Source: Roseofilum capinflatum BLCC-M114 (lineage in GTDB: Bacteria; Cyanobacteriota; Cyanobacteriia; Cyanobacteriales; Desertifilaceae). From it: DNA of 64,000 nt. The position numbers and the translations under genes were made by a program. Under the pieces are notes generated by a model, which was given only the letters and a program-made list of their open reading frames with translations, was not told where the DNA came from and made no database searches. Positions 44,476-53,078 of this stretch are shown here, piece after piece (position 1 is the stretch's first letter; the number at the start of each line of letters is the position of its first letter). The stretch is from positions 88,242-152,241 of the forward strand of contig NZ_JAQOSO010000096.1 in the NCBI RefSeq assembly GCF_030068505.1. The letters run 5' to 3'.

Positions 44476-46203
44476 ATGAAAGTCTTTAACCGAATCAATT
44501 TGAATAACTTACAGGGGGATATCTTTGGCGGTCTCACCGCTACGGTAATTGCCCTACCGATGGCCCTGGCCTTCGGGGTCGCTTCTGGTGCAGGGGCCCA
44601 AGCTGGACTCTATGGTGCAGTTTTGGTCGGCTTATTTGCGGCCTTGTTTGGGGGAACGCCTACCCTGATTTCTGAACCTACCGGGCCGATGACGGTCATT
44701 ATGACTGCTGTGATTGCGGGCCTAGTTGGCTCCTACGGTCAAGAGGAAGGTCTGGCCATGGCCTTTACTGTGGTGATGATGGCTGGGGTTTTTCAGATTC
44801 TCTTTGGAGTCCTCAAGTTAGGGAAGTATGTCACCCTAATGCCTTACACGGTAATCTCTGGGTTCATGTCTGGGATTGGTTTAATTATGATTATCCTGCA
44901 ATTGGGGCCCTTCCTAGGTCAGGCTTCTCCCAAAGGGGGTGTGATTGGAACCATTACCTCTCTACCGGATTTAGTTACCAATATTCAACCTACAGAATTA
45001 ATTTTAGCGTTAATCACTGTTGCGATTCTCTTCTTAACTCCGTCGAAAGTTAAGCGTTTAGTTCCTCCCCAATTGATTGCTTTAGTTGTGGGAACGATTA
45101 TCTCGGTTACTCTCTTCGGAAATGTAGAATTACGGCGGATTGGTGAAATTCCTAGCGGTTTACCGAGTATCCAATTACCGATGTTCAGTGTTGATTCTCT
45201 CAGAACGATGTTGGTTGATGCTCTCGTTCTGGCGATGCTCGGATGTATTGATGCCCTCTTAACTTCTGTGGTTGCTGATAGTTTAACCCGTACCCAACAT
45301 GACTCTAATAAAGAGTTAATTGGTCAAGGTTTGGGTAATATTATGTCCGGTTTATTCGGAGGGATTGCCGGTGCTGGGGCGACGATGGGAACGGTCATCA
45401 ATATCCAAACGGGAGGACGCACGGCTCTTTCTGGCGTGATTCGTGCGGTTACTTTACTCTGTGTGGTTCTGTTTGCTGGTGGATTAACCCAAAGTATTCC
45501 TTTGGCTGTATTGGCAGGGATTGCCCTGAAAGTGGGTATTGATATTATTGATTGGGGCTTCTTGAAACAGGCTCATAAGGTTTCTTTGAAAGGGGCCTTA
45601 ATTATGTATGGGGTGATTGGGTTAACGGTTTTTGTAGACTTGATTGCTGCGGTTGGTGTTGGGGTCTTTATTGCTAATATCTTGACGATTGATCGTCTGA
45701 CTGAACTTCAGTCTAATGATGTGAAGACGATTACGGATGCTGATGATGCAATTTTGCTCAATGATGAAGAGAAAGAGCTTCTCGATCGCGCAAACAACCG
45801 GGTGTTACTGTTCCACTTAAGCGGGCCGATGATTTTTGGGGTGGCTAAGGCGATTTCTCGCGAGCATACGGCCATGGAAGACCATGATATCCTGATTGTT
45901 GATTTGACGGATGTGCCGGTGATGGGGGTTACGTCTTCTTTAGCGATTCAAAATGCGATTGAAGATGCTCTGGATGAAGGTCGTCAGGTGATGATCGTGG
46001 GTGCTACGGGTAAGGTGAAACGACGGTTAGAAAAGTTGGGTGTGTTGGCAAAGTTGCCTCCCCATCATCTGTTTGTAGACCGCACGGAATCTTTGCGTCA
46101 GGCGATCGCATTACTCAACTCTGAAACCTATGAGTCTGAAAGCGATCGCGCTTCTGATATTGAGTCTTCCCCTGATTTATCCCGTCCTTCGTTGAACAAT
46201 TGA
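44476..46203 (+). CDS. bicA: BicA-type SulP bicarbonate transporter
   Basis: From the ATG at 44476 the product is 575 residues, with about 12-14 membrane helices starting LNNLQGDIFGGLTATVIALPMALAFGVASG. SEPTGPMTVIMTAVIA and MPYTVISGFMSGIGLIMI are SulP signatures close to BicA. The C-terminal STAS domain covers about the last 130 residues (RVLLFHLSGPMIFGVAKAI, DILIVDLTDVPVMGVTSSLAI). BicA is a low-affinity, high-flux sodium-dependent bicarbonate carrier. A sulfate-transporting paralogue is the main alternative, but the position beside sbtA supports BicA. Confidence 0.88.
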   Translation: MKVFNRINLNNLQGDIFGGLTATVIALPMALAFGVASGAGAQAGLYGAVLVGLFAALFGGTPTLISEPTGPMTVIMTAVIAGLVGSYGQEEGLAMAFTVVMMAGVFQILFGVLKLGKYVTLMPYTVISGFMSGIGLIMIILQLGPFLGQASPKGGVIGTITSLPDLVTNIQPTELILALITVAILFLTPSKVKRLVPPQLIALVVGTIISVTLFGNVELRRIGEIPSGLPSIQLPMFSVDSLRTMLVDALVLAMLGCIDALLTSVVADSLTRTQHDSNKELIGQGLGNIMSGLFGGIAGAGATMGTVINIQTGGRTALSGVIRAVTLLCVVLFAGGLTQSIPLAVLAGIALKVGIDIIDWGFLKQAHKVSLKGALIMYGVIGLTVFVDLIAAVGVGVFIANILTIDRLTELQSNDVKTITDADDAILLNDEEKELLDRANNRVLLFHLSGPMIFGVAKAISREHTAMEDHDILIVDLTDVPVMGVTSSLAIQNAIEDALDEGRQVMIVGATGKVKRRLEKLGVLAKLPPHHLFVDRTESLRQAIALLNSETYESESDRASDIESSPDLSRPSLNN

Positions 46204-46250
46204 ATGGATAAGGGGCGATCGGTTCTCTTAAAAGTCCCGATTAATCAGGC

Positions 46251-46304
46251 CTGTCCTATTCGCCTTTTTCTTGCGTTTCAAGTCCGACAGGCAAGGAAAA
46301 GGCG
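46251..46304. terminator. Bidirectional terminator candidate between bicA and the glutamate-channel gene
   Basis: CGCCTTTTTCTTGC (46261-46274) pairs with GCAAGGAAAAGGCG (46291-46304) with one weak pair. CCTGTC/GACAGG offers an alternative inner pairing. Both flanking genes end here from opposite sides. Confidence 0.65.
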
Positions 46305-46307
46305 ATA

Positions 46308-47384
46308 TTATTGGGTTTGGGGGAACCATTTCTGGTTGAGAGACTCAATCCAATCTTGTTCTTGTAATTGCAACAAGTGAACATTGATCTGTTCGGTTAG
46401 GGGACTTTCTTGGGGAAAAACAATGCCATAGTATTCCTGATTCAACAGAGGGAGCAGTAGACGGAATTCAGGGTTGTTGGAGGCATGGTATCGCAAGGTG
46501 GGCGCATCGGCGACAAATCCACGAATCTTGCCTTCTCTTAGGGCTTGATACCCTTGTTCGTAGGAGGCAAAGGGAACCATTTTCATGGGTTGTTGGCGCA
46601 CAAATTCAGCGGCCGTTGTTTCACCGACAACGCCAACGGGATTCCCGTATAAATCTTGAATCGTTGAGGCAGCTCTGAGACGCTGGGCGGTTAAAGAAGA
46701 GGTGAAATACCCGACGACAAATAGGCTGACAAACATCCAAAATATGGCAACTAAGCGCCCTACAAATCCGACAGGACTTTTGTCTCCATACCCGACGGTT
46801 GTCGCAGTGACCAATGACCACCAGAGGGCTTCCCAGATTCCCTTTAGATAGGTTTTGGGAAACATATCGGGATTGTGGTGGCGCTCAAAAATCCAGAGAA
46901 GGTGGGCAGAAATGAGGGAAATTCCGAGTAAAATACCGATCGCTCTTAGGGCTTCTGGAGAGCTGATATAAGACCATAGAATGAGCAGGGGTCGTCGGCG
47001 ATTATCCCTGACCATGACTTGTAGGCCTGTGGGATAGTAGGGATGGGAGAAATCTAGGGTTTGTTCTCGGTCGGCGGTAATGGTAAAGGCGGCGATCGCC
47101 AAATCGACTTCTTCTGCTTCAACGGCTGCTAAAACTTCGCCAACGGAATCAAAAATCACCCATTCATACTCTAGGTTCAGATCGTTTGCCACTGTTTGCC
47201 AGAGTTCAATGCTATAGCCAGAGGGATCGCGGTCGGATTCCATAAACACGAAGGGTTCAACGGATTTTGTCCCTACTTTTAAGACCGGGGAATCGGTGTT
47301 TTGGGCTAGAGCAACCCCACTGAAGCTACAATTGAAGACCAGTAGACTGATGCTGCTAATGAGCGATAATAGGTTCTGTTTCAT
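46308..47384 (-). CDS. GluR0-type prokaryotic glutamate-gated potassium channel
   Basis: This 358-residue protein has a signal peptide (LLSLISSISLLVFNCSFSGVALAQ). The first lobe of a periplasmic amino-acid-binding domain follows (GTKSVEPFVFMESDRDPSGYSIELW, DLAIAAFTITADREQTLDFSHPYY). A pore module comes next, with helix, pore loop and helix containing SLVTATTVGYGDKSPVGFVGR, an intact K+ selectivity filter. The second binding lobe closes the protein (GNPVGVVGETTAAEFV, GFVADAPTLRYH). This split arrangement is that of GluR0, the bacterial ancestor-like ionotropic glutamate receptor. The Arg and Asp/Glu ligand positions are plausible (ITADREQ, VADAP). It is the last gene of a tight reverse-strand cluster with ispE. 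Confidence 0.92.
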   Translation of the reverse strand: MKQNLLSLISSISLLVFNCSFSGVALAQNTDSPVLKVGTKSVEPFVFMESDRDPSGYSIELWQTVANDLNLEYEWVIFDSVGEVLAAVEAEEVDLAIAAFTITADREQTLDFSHPYYPTGLQVMVRDNRRRPLLILWSYISSPEALRAIGILLGISLISAHLLWIFERHHNPDMFPKTYLKGIWEALWWSLVTATTVGYGDKSPVGFVGRLVAIFWMFVSLFVVGYFTSSLTAQRLRAASTIQDLYGNPVGVVGETTAAEFVRQQPMKMVPFASYEQGYQALREGKIRGFVADAPTLRYHASNNPEFRLLLPLLNQEYYGIVFPQESPLTEQINVHLLQLQEQDWIESLNQKWFPQTQ

Positions 47385-47395
47385 CCAAACGGGGA

Positions 47396-47716
47396 TTAAT
47401 GGGCACTGCTTTTGCGAAGGGCGAGTTGAATCGCTAGGGCCACTAATCCTACCGTAGTCAGGGCAAATACGCCAGTCGCTAATAATCCCATTCCCATGAC
47501 TAGGGTACGGACGGCTGCGCCAATATTGAGGGCGATCGCATTTTTAGTGGCTAGGGGTTTTTCTGCAAAGGTCTGGATAATGGATAGGGAGAGGAAATAG
47601 AGAAAGTAGGCGATCGCTCCACTCATGAGTGCCCCAGTGAAACAGCGCACTGGGGTAACCTTGGCAGAAATGGAGCTGTTCTTGTTCTCCTCGGCGGTTG
47701 ATTCGTTCTCATTCAT
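47396..47716 (-). CDS. DUF3082 membrane protein
   Basis: The ATG at 47716 gives 106 residues (a GTG at 47728 would overlap ispE). A polar N-terminus (NENESTAEENKNSSISAK) precedes three hydrophobic segments (CFTGALMSGAIAYFLYFLSLSII, NIGAAVRTLVMGMGLLATGVFAL, VGLVALAIQLAL). This matches DUF3082, a family commonly located next to ispE in cyanobacteria. Function is unknown. It sits 4 bp after ispE and 11 bp before the glutamate-channel gene. Confidence 0.83.
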   Translation of the reverse strand: MNENESTAEENKNSSISAKVTPVRCFTGALMSGAIAYFLYFLSLSIIQTFAEKPLATKNAIALNIGAAVRTLVMGMGLLATGVFALTTVGLVALAIQLALRKSSAH

Positions 47717-47720
47717 AAAT

Positions 47721-48665
47721 CTATTCACTCACTTTAATGCCTGTGGGGGAAAACTGAGCCACCCAAAAGTTCAGATCTGGGTGATGTAAGTCTTGTTCAA
47801 TGTAAGCTTTTATGCGGTCGGCTTCCGACTGGGATTCGGTAAGGGCAAAGACGGTAGACCCGGAACCGGACATGAGTGTACCTAGGGCCCCAGCTTCCAT
47901 AAACCGTTGTTTGAGGCTAACCAGTTGGGGATATTCGGGTAAGACAATTTTTTCAAAATCATTCCGCAATTCTTCGGTAATGATGGCATGATCCTTACTG
48001 GCGATCGCCCTCACCATGGCCCCAGAATGGACTTTTTGACCGTAGGCTTCAATATGTTCCGGGTCGCGAATATAGGTCTCTTCATAGGTGGCACGATAGG
48101 TTTTATACGCCCAAGCGGTGGATATCTTCACGCTGTCATACTTGGCTAACACCACATACAATTGATCCAAATCTGGCAGAGGTGATAATTTTTCTCCCCG
48201 TCCCGTGGCTAGAGCGGTTCCCCCTCGGATGCAAAAAGGCACATCTGACCCTAACCCAGCCCCTAACTGTTCGCATTCTCCCTGGGTTAAGCCCAAATTC
48301 CATAATAAATTGATTCCCACAACTACAGCAGCCGCATTACTCGACCCTCCGGCTAACCCAGCGGCCACGGGAATTCTTTTTGTAATATAAATATTAACAC
48401 CACCGTATCGAGCAAAGGCTTCGGGAAACTCGGAGCGCATTAACTCGGCTGCACGGTAGGCTAAGTTGCTGGAGTCGCTGGGAACGTCGGGATGGTTGCA
48501 GGTGATGCGAATACTATCTGTACCAGAGGGTTCGATATGAACGCGATCGCACAAATCTACACTTTGCATGATCATGGCTAATTCATGATAACCATCGGCG
48601 CGATCGCCGACAATCTCCAGGTATAGATTAATTTTCGCGCACGCTAATAGGGTATATGAACGCAT
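47721..48665 (-). CDS. ispE: 4-diphosphocytidyl-2-C-methyl-D-erythritol kinase
   Basis: This 314-residue GHMP kinase of the MEP isoprenoid pathway phosphorylates CDP-methylerythritol. The N-terminal AKINLYLEIVGDRADGYHEL with the substrate Lys/Asp, the ATP-binding glycine loop PVAAGLAGGSSNAAAVVVGIN, and the C-terminal GTLMSGSGSTVFAL are diagnostic. The length is standard. It lies in a compact cluster: 3 bp after the upstream glycosyltransferase and 4 bp before DUF3082. Confidence 0.96.
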   Translation of the reverse strand: MRSYTLLACAKINLYLEIVGDRADGYHELAMIMQSVDLCDRVHIEPSGTDSIRITCNHPDVPSDSSNLAYRAAELMRSEFPEAFARYGGVNIYITKRIPVAAGLAGGSSNAAAVVVGINLLWNLGLTQGECEQLGAGLGSDVPFCIRGGTALATGRGEKLSPLPDLDQLYVVLAKYDSVKISTAWAYKTYRATYEETYIRDPEHIEAYGQKVHSGAMVRAIASKDHAIITEELRNDFEKIVLPEYPQLVSLKQRFMEAGALGTLMSGSGSTVFALTESQSEADRIKAYIEQDLHHPDLNFWVAQFSPTGIKVSE

Positions 48666-48668
48666 GGT

Positions 48669-49613
48669 TTAGGAGTTGGGGGTGAGGGGTTCGATATAGC
48701 GGGCATTTTCCGGCAGATCGGATAATTTTTGCCCTTGGGTTCTCGCTTGGAACATATACAACCCCAAAGGAGTATTCACTAAGTCTACAATATCAGCCCT
48801 CCCTAAGAGCATTTTGGTGCTGGTAATAGGGACTTCTTTGAGCATCCAGCGCACCGTCCGATAGAGGGTTTCTTTGAGCGTTAGGGGACGCATCAAGTCT
48901 ACCCCATGGAGTTGATGCAGATAGCGGTTCGACTCCCCATAGCGATACCATTGTTTTTGCAGTTCCTTCAGGGTGCGACGGTGGCGATGTTTGACGGTTG
49001 CATCGGGGACAAACTCATATTTGCAGTCGGTTTCGCGCAAGATACGCCAGCACATATCCGCATCTCCTCCGGTGGTTAAATGGGGACGGAATAAGCCGAC
49101 TCGATCGAAAATAGAGCGACGCACGGCTAAGTTGGCGGTTTGTCCATAGGGACAGAAGGGGTTAGCAAGGGTATGTTTTTGGGAGAGGGTTTCTTGGCGA
49201 TCGGCGTGTTGTTCCAGTAGAGTATTACCAGAAAGAGCGATAATTTCGCCAATGGATAACCCAATGTCTGGCTTGGCAAACGGTTGAACTAGGTTTTCTA
49301 ACCATTGCGGTTGGGGACGACAGTCAGCATCGGTAAAGGCGAGAATGTCATACTGAGCGGTTTTAATGCCCAGGTTTCGCGCTGCATAGGAGCTTTGGAT
49401 CTGGGTTTGACTGAGGGGTTTGAGGTTGGGTAAGTCGGAACTTTGCAGAATTTCGGCGGTGCGATCGCGGCTCCCATTGTCTACAATCAGATATTCTAGG
49501 CGATCGCTTGGATAGGTCTGATTCCGAAACCCCTCCAACAGCTCCGGCAAGTCCTCCTCACCGTTATACACCGGCACAATAACCGAAACTTGGGGAAAAA
49601 AAGGCGCGTTCAT
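48669..49613 (-). CDS. Family 2 glycosyltransferase
   Basis: This 314-residue GT-A enzyme begins FPQVSVIVPVYNGEEDLPELLEGF. It has EYLIVDNGSRDRTAEIL, the metal-binding DADCRPQ in ILAFTDADCRPQPQWLENL, and GGDADMCWRILRETDCKYEF with the E/D-D-x-D-x-x-W-R feature of chain-elongating or cell-surface GT2 enzymes. One weakly hydrophobic stretch near the C-terminus may touch the membrane. The product could act in exopolysaccharide or glycolipid synthesis. It is the first gene of the cluster with ispE, DUF3082 and the GluR0-like channel. Confidence 0.88.
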   Translation of the reverse strand: MNAPFFPQVSVIVPVYNGEEDLPELLEGFRNQTYPSDRLEYLIVDNGSRDRTAEILQSSDLPNLKPLSQTQIQSSYAARNLGIKTAQYDILAFTDADCRPQPQWLENLVQPFAKPDIGLSIGEIIALSGNTLLEQHADRQETLSQKHTLANPFCPYGQTANLAVRRSIFDRVGLFRPHLTTGGDADMCWRILRETDCKYEFVPDATVKHRHRRTLKELQKQWYRYGESNRYLHQLHGVDLMRPLTLKETLYRTVRWMLKEVPITSTKMLLGRADIVDLVNTPLGLYMFQARTQGQKLSDLPENARYIEPLTPNS

Positions 49614-49634
49614 AATGTCTGGGAAATGGATACA

Positions 49635-49720
49635 GCAATTTCATTTAAGTCCCTCTCCCGTGGGAGAGGGATTTTCCGCAAAGCGGACATGAAAGGGAGA
49701 GGGCAAGATCTTAGCGATCC
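49635..49720. repeat. CCCTCTCCC-type dispersed hairpin repeat
   Basis: CCCTCTCCCGTGGGAGAGGG forms a palindrome at 49651-49670, followed by a second half-site AAAGGGAGAGGGCAAG. A related copy in the other orientation occurs at about 52890-52912. This is a common dispersed cyanobacterial repeat with no coding content. Confidence 0.7.
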
Positions 49721-49769
49721 ACATTATGATTGGATCGAGAACAGAGTTTATCTCAGGACACGGGTCATG

Positions 49770-50213
49770 ATGCCATCTATTGTAGAGACAACCGGCGAAC
49801 AACAGCTTATCCTTCCTGGATGTCACAATTGGCAGCAGTTCAAAACTATGCAAATCTGGGTAGAAGAGATCCCTGGTTTAAAGGTTCGTTATGTCGATGG
49901 CTATATTCAGTTTATGACCACCAGCCGAGAACACGAACGGATTAAGAAATTAATTGCGATTTTATTAGAAGTCTATTTCTTTGAGATGGGGATTCCTTTT
50001 TTCCCCGTCGGGAATGCCACCTGCGAAGCCGAAGAACGAGGTGCTTCATTTAGTCCCGATGAATCCTATTGTTTTGGAGAAGATAAAGAATATCCCGATT
50101 TAGCCATTGAAGTGGTTTTAACGAGCGCTGGCATTGATAAGCTAGAAAAGTATCGCAGATTCAGTATCCCAGAGGTTTGGTTTTGGCAAAACGATCGCCA
50201 TCATATCAATTAA
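49770..50213 (+). CDS. Uma2 family endonuclease, C-terminally truncated
   Basis: From the ATG at 49770 the product is 147 residues, against about 190-230 in complete family members. The PD-(D/E)XK core is present: VDGYIQFMTTSREHERIKKLI, FFPVGNATCEAEERGASFSPDESYCF, PDLAIEVVLTSAGIDKLEKYRRF and IPEVWFWQN. After DRHHIN the frame stops in AT-rich repeat DNA (ATTAAAAATT), so the C-terminal strand and tail are missing. A TA-flanked MITE copy begins 60 bp further on. It may still fold, but it is probably a decayed copy of this highly multiplied cyanobacterial family. Confidence 0.78.
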   Translation: MPSIVETTGEQQLILPGCHNWQQFKTMQIWVEEIPGLKVRYVDGYIQFMTTSREHERIKKLIAILLEVYFFEMGIPFFPVGNATCEAEERGASFSPDESYCFGEDKEYPDLAIEVVLTSAGIDKLEKYRRFSIPEVWFWQNDRHHIN

Positions 50214-50273
50214 AAATTAAAAATTTTCATGTCGGCGACAGCCGAAAAAATTAAAAATGAGTTTTGGTCGTTA

Positions 50274-50406
50274 CAGCAGTTTTCGCTGCTATGGGGTACA
50301 TTTGAATCACCCTCAATCTGCCCTTATACAAGACTCAGAGGGACTTTCTTACTCATTACTCATTACTCATTACTCATTACTCATTACTTAAGAGCGCAAA
50401 GCGCTG
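50274..50406. mobile_element. TA-flanked MITE copy with ACTCATT heptamers
   Basis: The 133-bp element begins CAGCAGTTTTCGCTGCTATGG and ends GAGCGCAAAGCGCTG, with TA at 50272-50273 and 50407-50408. Its left arm matches the arm found in the split vapC-type gene, including the following TATGGGG/TACAT block. The interior carries about six ACTCATT heptamers (50350-50388). Confidence 0.78.
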
Positions 50407-50442
50407 TAATCCCAATTCATATAGACTTGCGCCAGGCAAACT

Positions 50443-50928
50443 ATGACAAAAACCATTATTGGCATTATGGGCCCGGGTACAGGAGCCAGTCAACGGGATC
50501 TCGAACATGCCTATACCCTCGGTCAACTGATTGCCCAAAACGGTTGGATTTTACTCACCGGGGGGCGAAATGCGGGAGTCATGGCAGCCGCGTCTCAGGG
50601 GGCGAAATCTGCTCAGGGACTCACCATCGGCATTCTACCAACTGCGGATAAAACTGGCATTTCCAACGCGGTTGATATTGCCATTCTTACGGATTTAGGC
50701 AATGCCCGCAATAACATTAATGTTCTCTCTTCTGATGTGGTGATTGCCTGCGGAATGGGACTCGGAACTGCTTCCGAGGTTGCCCTGGCTCTGAAAAATC
50801 AAAAATCGGTGATTCTCTTAACGGATAACCGCCAAGCCTACCCTTTTTTTGCCCAATTTTCCCCTAATTTAGTTTATCCTGTAGATTCTCCAGAAGCGGC
50901 CATTTCCCAAGTGAAACAGTGTCTTTAA
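50443..50928 (+). CDS. TIGR00725-type / LOG-like Rossmann protein
   Basis: This 161-residue protein has IIGIMGPGTGASQRDLEHAYTLGQLIAQNGW, ILLTGGRNAGVMAAASQGAKSA and LTDLGNARNNINVLSSDVVIACGMGLGTASEVALAL. It has a glycine-rich nucleotide-binding loop and the GG-x-x-G-V-M motif of the SLOG/lysine-decarboxylase-like fold. Relatives include cytokinin-activating phosphoribohydrolases and molybdenum-cofactor-carrier-like proteins, but the classical PGGxGTxxE motif is replaced by GMGLGTASE. Enzymatic activity is therefore uncertain. It stands alone, downstream of the MITE. Confidence 0.83.
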   Translation: MTKTIIGIMGPGTGASQRDLEHAYTLGQLIAQNGWILLTGGRNAGVMAAASQGAKSAQGLTIGILPTADKTGISNAVDIAILTDLGNARNNINVLSSDVVIACGMGLGTASEVALALKNQKSVILLTDNRQAYPFFAQFSPNLVYPVDSPEAAISQVKQCL

Positions 50929-50997
50929 ATCCTAGCCGGTGTATTGGGGAAACAATCATGTATTCCTTCTGATGCTGAGAGTTTCCCCTGCAAGCCC

Positions 50998-52761
50998 TTA
51001 CTCATCCTTTAACCCCGGTCGAGCCATGGGAGCAATTCTTAATTGACTCACATAGCGCAACATCATCGCTCCAGCAACGGCGATGATTAAGCTGATCCAA
51101 CCAACTCTCTGATTTAAGAGTAAAAACCCGCCTACGGCGAACATTGCGCCAAATAGAATCAAGCTGGCGGCGGTGACTTTGAGTAAATCTTGGGGTAAGC
51201 TTTGTGCGGGTGGTAATCCCGTGCGCGATCGCACTTTTCGCCAGCCCGGGCCGCCAGGTCGCACTAACCGATAGAATTCATCTAGGGTGCGATCGGACTC
51301 TGGAGGGGTGAGGAGCATGGCAGCTACCCAGCAAACGCCGCTAATACCAGCCGTCACCAATAAGCGGAGACCGAAATCTTCGATGGTTAATACGGGTACA
51401 ACACTGGTGGTTAATCCCACGACAAAGCCACCCACCATGGAGGCTAATTCAGCAGCCGCATTGATGCGCCACCAAAACCAGCGTAGAATCAGGACTAATC
51501 CTGGCCCGGTTCCGATCGCAATCACCAACCGAAACACGGTGGCTACGTCTTGGGAATAGAAGGCGGCGATCGCCCCTAAAACCGTTACCATAATCGAAGA
51601 AACACGACCGACTAGCACTAACTCCGACTGGCTAGACTCCGGGCGGAAAAAGCGTAAATATAAATCATTGGTTAAATAGGATGCGCCCCAGTTAATCGAG
51701 GTCGAAACCGTACTCATAAAAGCTGCCAGCAGAGAAGCCACCACTACCCCCAACAGGGCTGGAGGCAAGAAATCTAACATTAATTTCGGATAGCCTAACT
51801 CTGGATCTTCGAGATTGGGATAAATCACCAGAGCCACCAGCGCCACTAAAATCCAGGGCCAAGTGCGGATTACATAGTGCAAAATATTGAAAAACCAAGC
51901 CGCCTTTTCCGCTTCCGCTTCATCTTTCGAGGCTAACAACCGTTGGATAAATTCCCCACCCCCATCACTGCGCCGAAACGCCCACCATTGGATCAGCAGA
52001 TACGCGCCAAAGGTACTTAAACTGAGGCTTGCGGCTTCTCCATTCAGGGGAATAAAGGCCAGAATATCCGTATCTGTCCGTTCTTGCAGCAAGGGAATTA
52101 ACTCATGAATACCGCCAATATGACTAACGGCAATCACTGCCACGGCGATCGCCCCAAATAACCCTAAGAAAAACTGGAAAAAATCCGTCGCCACCACGCC
52201 CCAGAGTCCAGAAATTCCGGCATAAAATAGGACAAATAAACTCACCCCCACCACGCTCCAGAGTTTCAGATTCTCCCCCGGTTCGATACCCAAACTTTGC
52301 CACAATTCCAGGGCATCAATCACCTTAACCATGGCCAGCATCGCGTACCCAATACCGATACAATTAATCGGAACGGCAAACAAAAAGGCCTTCACTGCCC
52401 GTAAAATTGCCGCCATCGATCCCCCGTAGCGAATCTCCGTTAGCTGGGCATCCGTCACCACCCCCGATCTGCGCCACATCCGCGCAAAGATATAAATCAT
52501 CACCACATGGGCAATACCAAAACTCCACCATTCCCAGTTCCCCGCAATGCCGCGACTGGCAACGACTCCGGCAATGTAGAGGGGAGTATCAATGGAAAAC
52601 GTTGTGGCTGCCATACTGGTTCCAGAGAGCCACCAAGGGAGCGATCGCCCCGACACAAAAAACGCCTCTAATCCCTCCGAGGCTTTCCCCGATAGATATA
52701 ACCCCAACCCTAACGTTAAGACGAGATACAACAGAACAATCAACCAATCAATTAGAGCCAT
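50998..52761 (-). CDS. Sodium:solute symporter family protein
   Basis: This 587-residue protein has about 14 membrane helices and an SSS-type start (MALIDWLIVLLYLVLTLGLGLYLSGK). SGRSLPWWLSGTSMAATTFSIDTPLYIAGVV covers the unwound first core helix, and MSTVSTSINWGASYLTNDLYLRFF the Na2-site helix. A long C-terminal part (RTLDEFYRLVRPGGPGWRKV plus two helices) is typical of the larger SSS subgroup. The substrate is not predictable (sugar, solute or nucleoside). Confidence 0.9.
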   Translation of the reverse strand: MALIDWLIVLLYLVLTLGLGLYLSGKASEGLEAFFVSGRSLPWWLSGTSMAATTFSIDTPLYIAGVVASRGIAGNWEWWSFGIAHVVMIYIFARMWRRSGVVTDAQLTEIRYGGSMAAILRAVKAFLFAVPINCIGIGYAMLAMVKVIDALELWQSLGIEPGENLKLWSVVGVSLFVLFYAGISGLWGVVATDFFQFFLGLFGAIAVAVIAVSHIGGIHELIPLLQERTDTDILAFIPLNGEAASLSLSTFGAYLLIQWWAFRRSDGGGEFIQRLLASKDEAEAEKAAWFFNILHYVIRTWPWILVALVALVIYPNLEDPELGYPKLMLDFLPPALLGVVVASLLAAFMSTVSTSINWGASYLTNDLYLRFFRPESSQSELVLVGRVSSIMVTVLGAIAAFYSQDVATVFRLVIAIGTGPGLVLILRWFWWRINAAAELASMVGGFVVGLTTSVVPVLTIEDFGLRLLVTAGISGVCWVAAMLLTPPESDRTLDEFYRLVRPGGPGWRKVRSRTGLPPAQSLPQDLLKVTAASLILFGAMFAVGGFLLLNQRVGWISLIIAVAGAMMLRYVSQLRIAPMARPGLKDE

Positions 52762-53078
52762 AGACCTCTGGCAATAGCGGCGCTCTTAATCTTATATCAA
52801 TTAAAAATTAAAAATTAAAAATTAAAAATTAAAAATGGGTAATATAGCTAGTCTAAATAAGTTGTGCAACGGGAAATGCCCTCTCCCTCAATCCCTCTCC
52901 CACGGGAGAGGGACTTTTTCCCCCTTCTCCCTTCGGCTTCGCTCAGGGCAGCGCCTGCGGGAGAAGGGGGTAGGGGGATGAGGGGCTTCTCGATCCCAGC
53001 GATCCCAGGAAACTTACGCAAAGCGCTTGTAGTCTTAATTAAAAGAAGTCACAGGATAATTCACATCAGGAGGTCACT
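52762..53078. repeat. Repeat-filled spacer before the RTX gene
   Basis: ATTAAAA heptamers lie at 52799-52836. CTCTCCCACGGGAGAGGG palindromes lie around 52895, followed by CCCCCTTCTCCC and its complement GGGAGAAGGGGG flanking CTTCGGCTTCGCTCAGGGCA (52918-52971). No coding sequence is evident until a perfect AGGAGG at 53068-53073 that serves the GTG start at 53079. Confidence 0.78.

Noticed and set aside
50229..50651. 140-codon ORF overlapping the LOG-like gene
   Set aside because: Its N-terminal half is translated MITE and heptamer repeat, and the rest is out of frame with the conserved 50443 gene.
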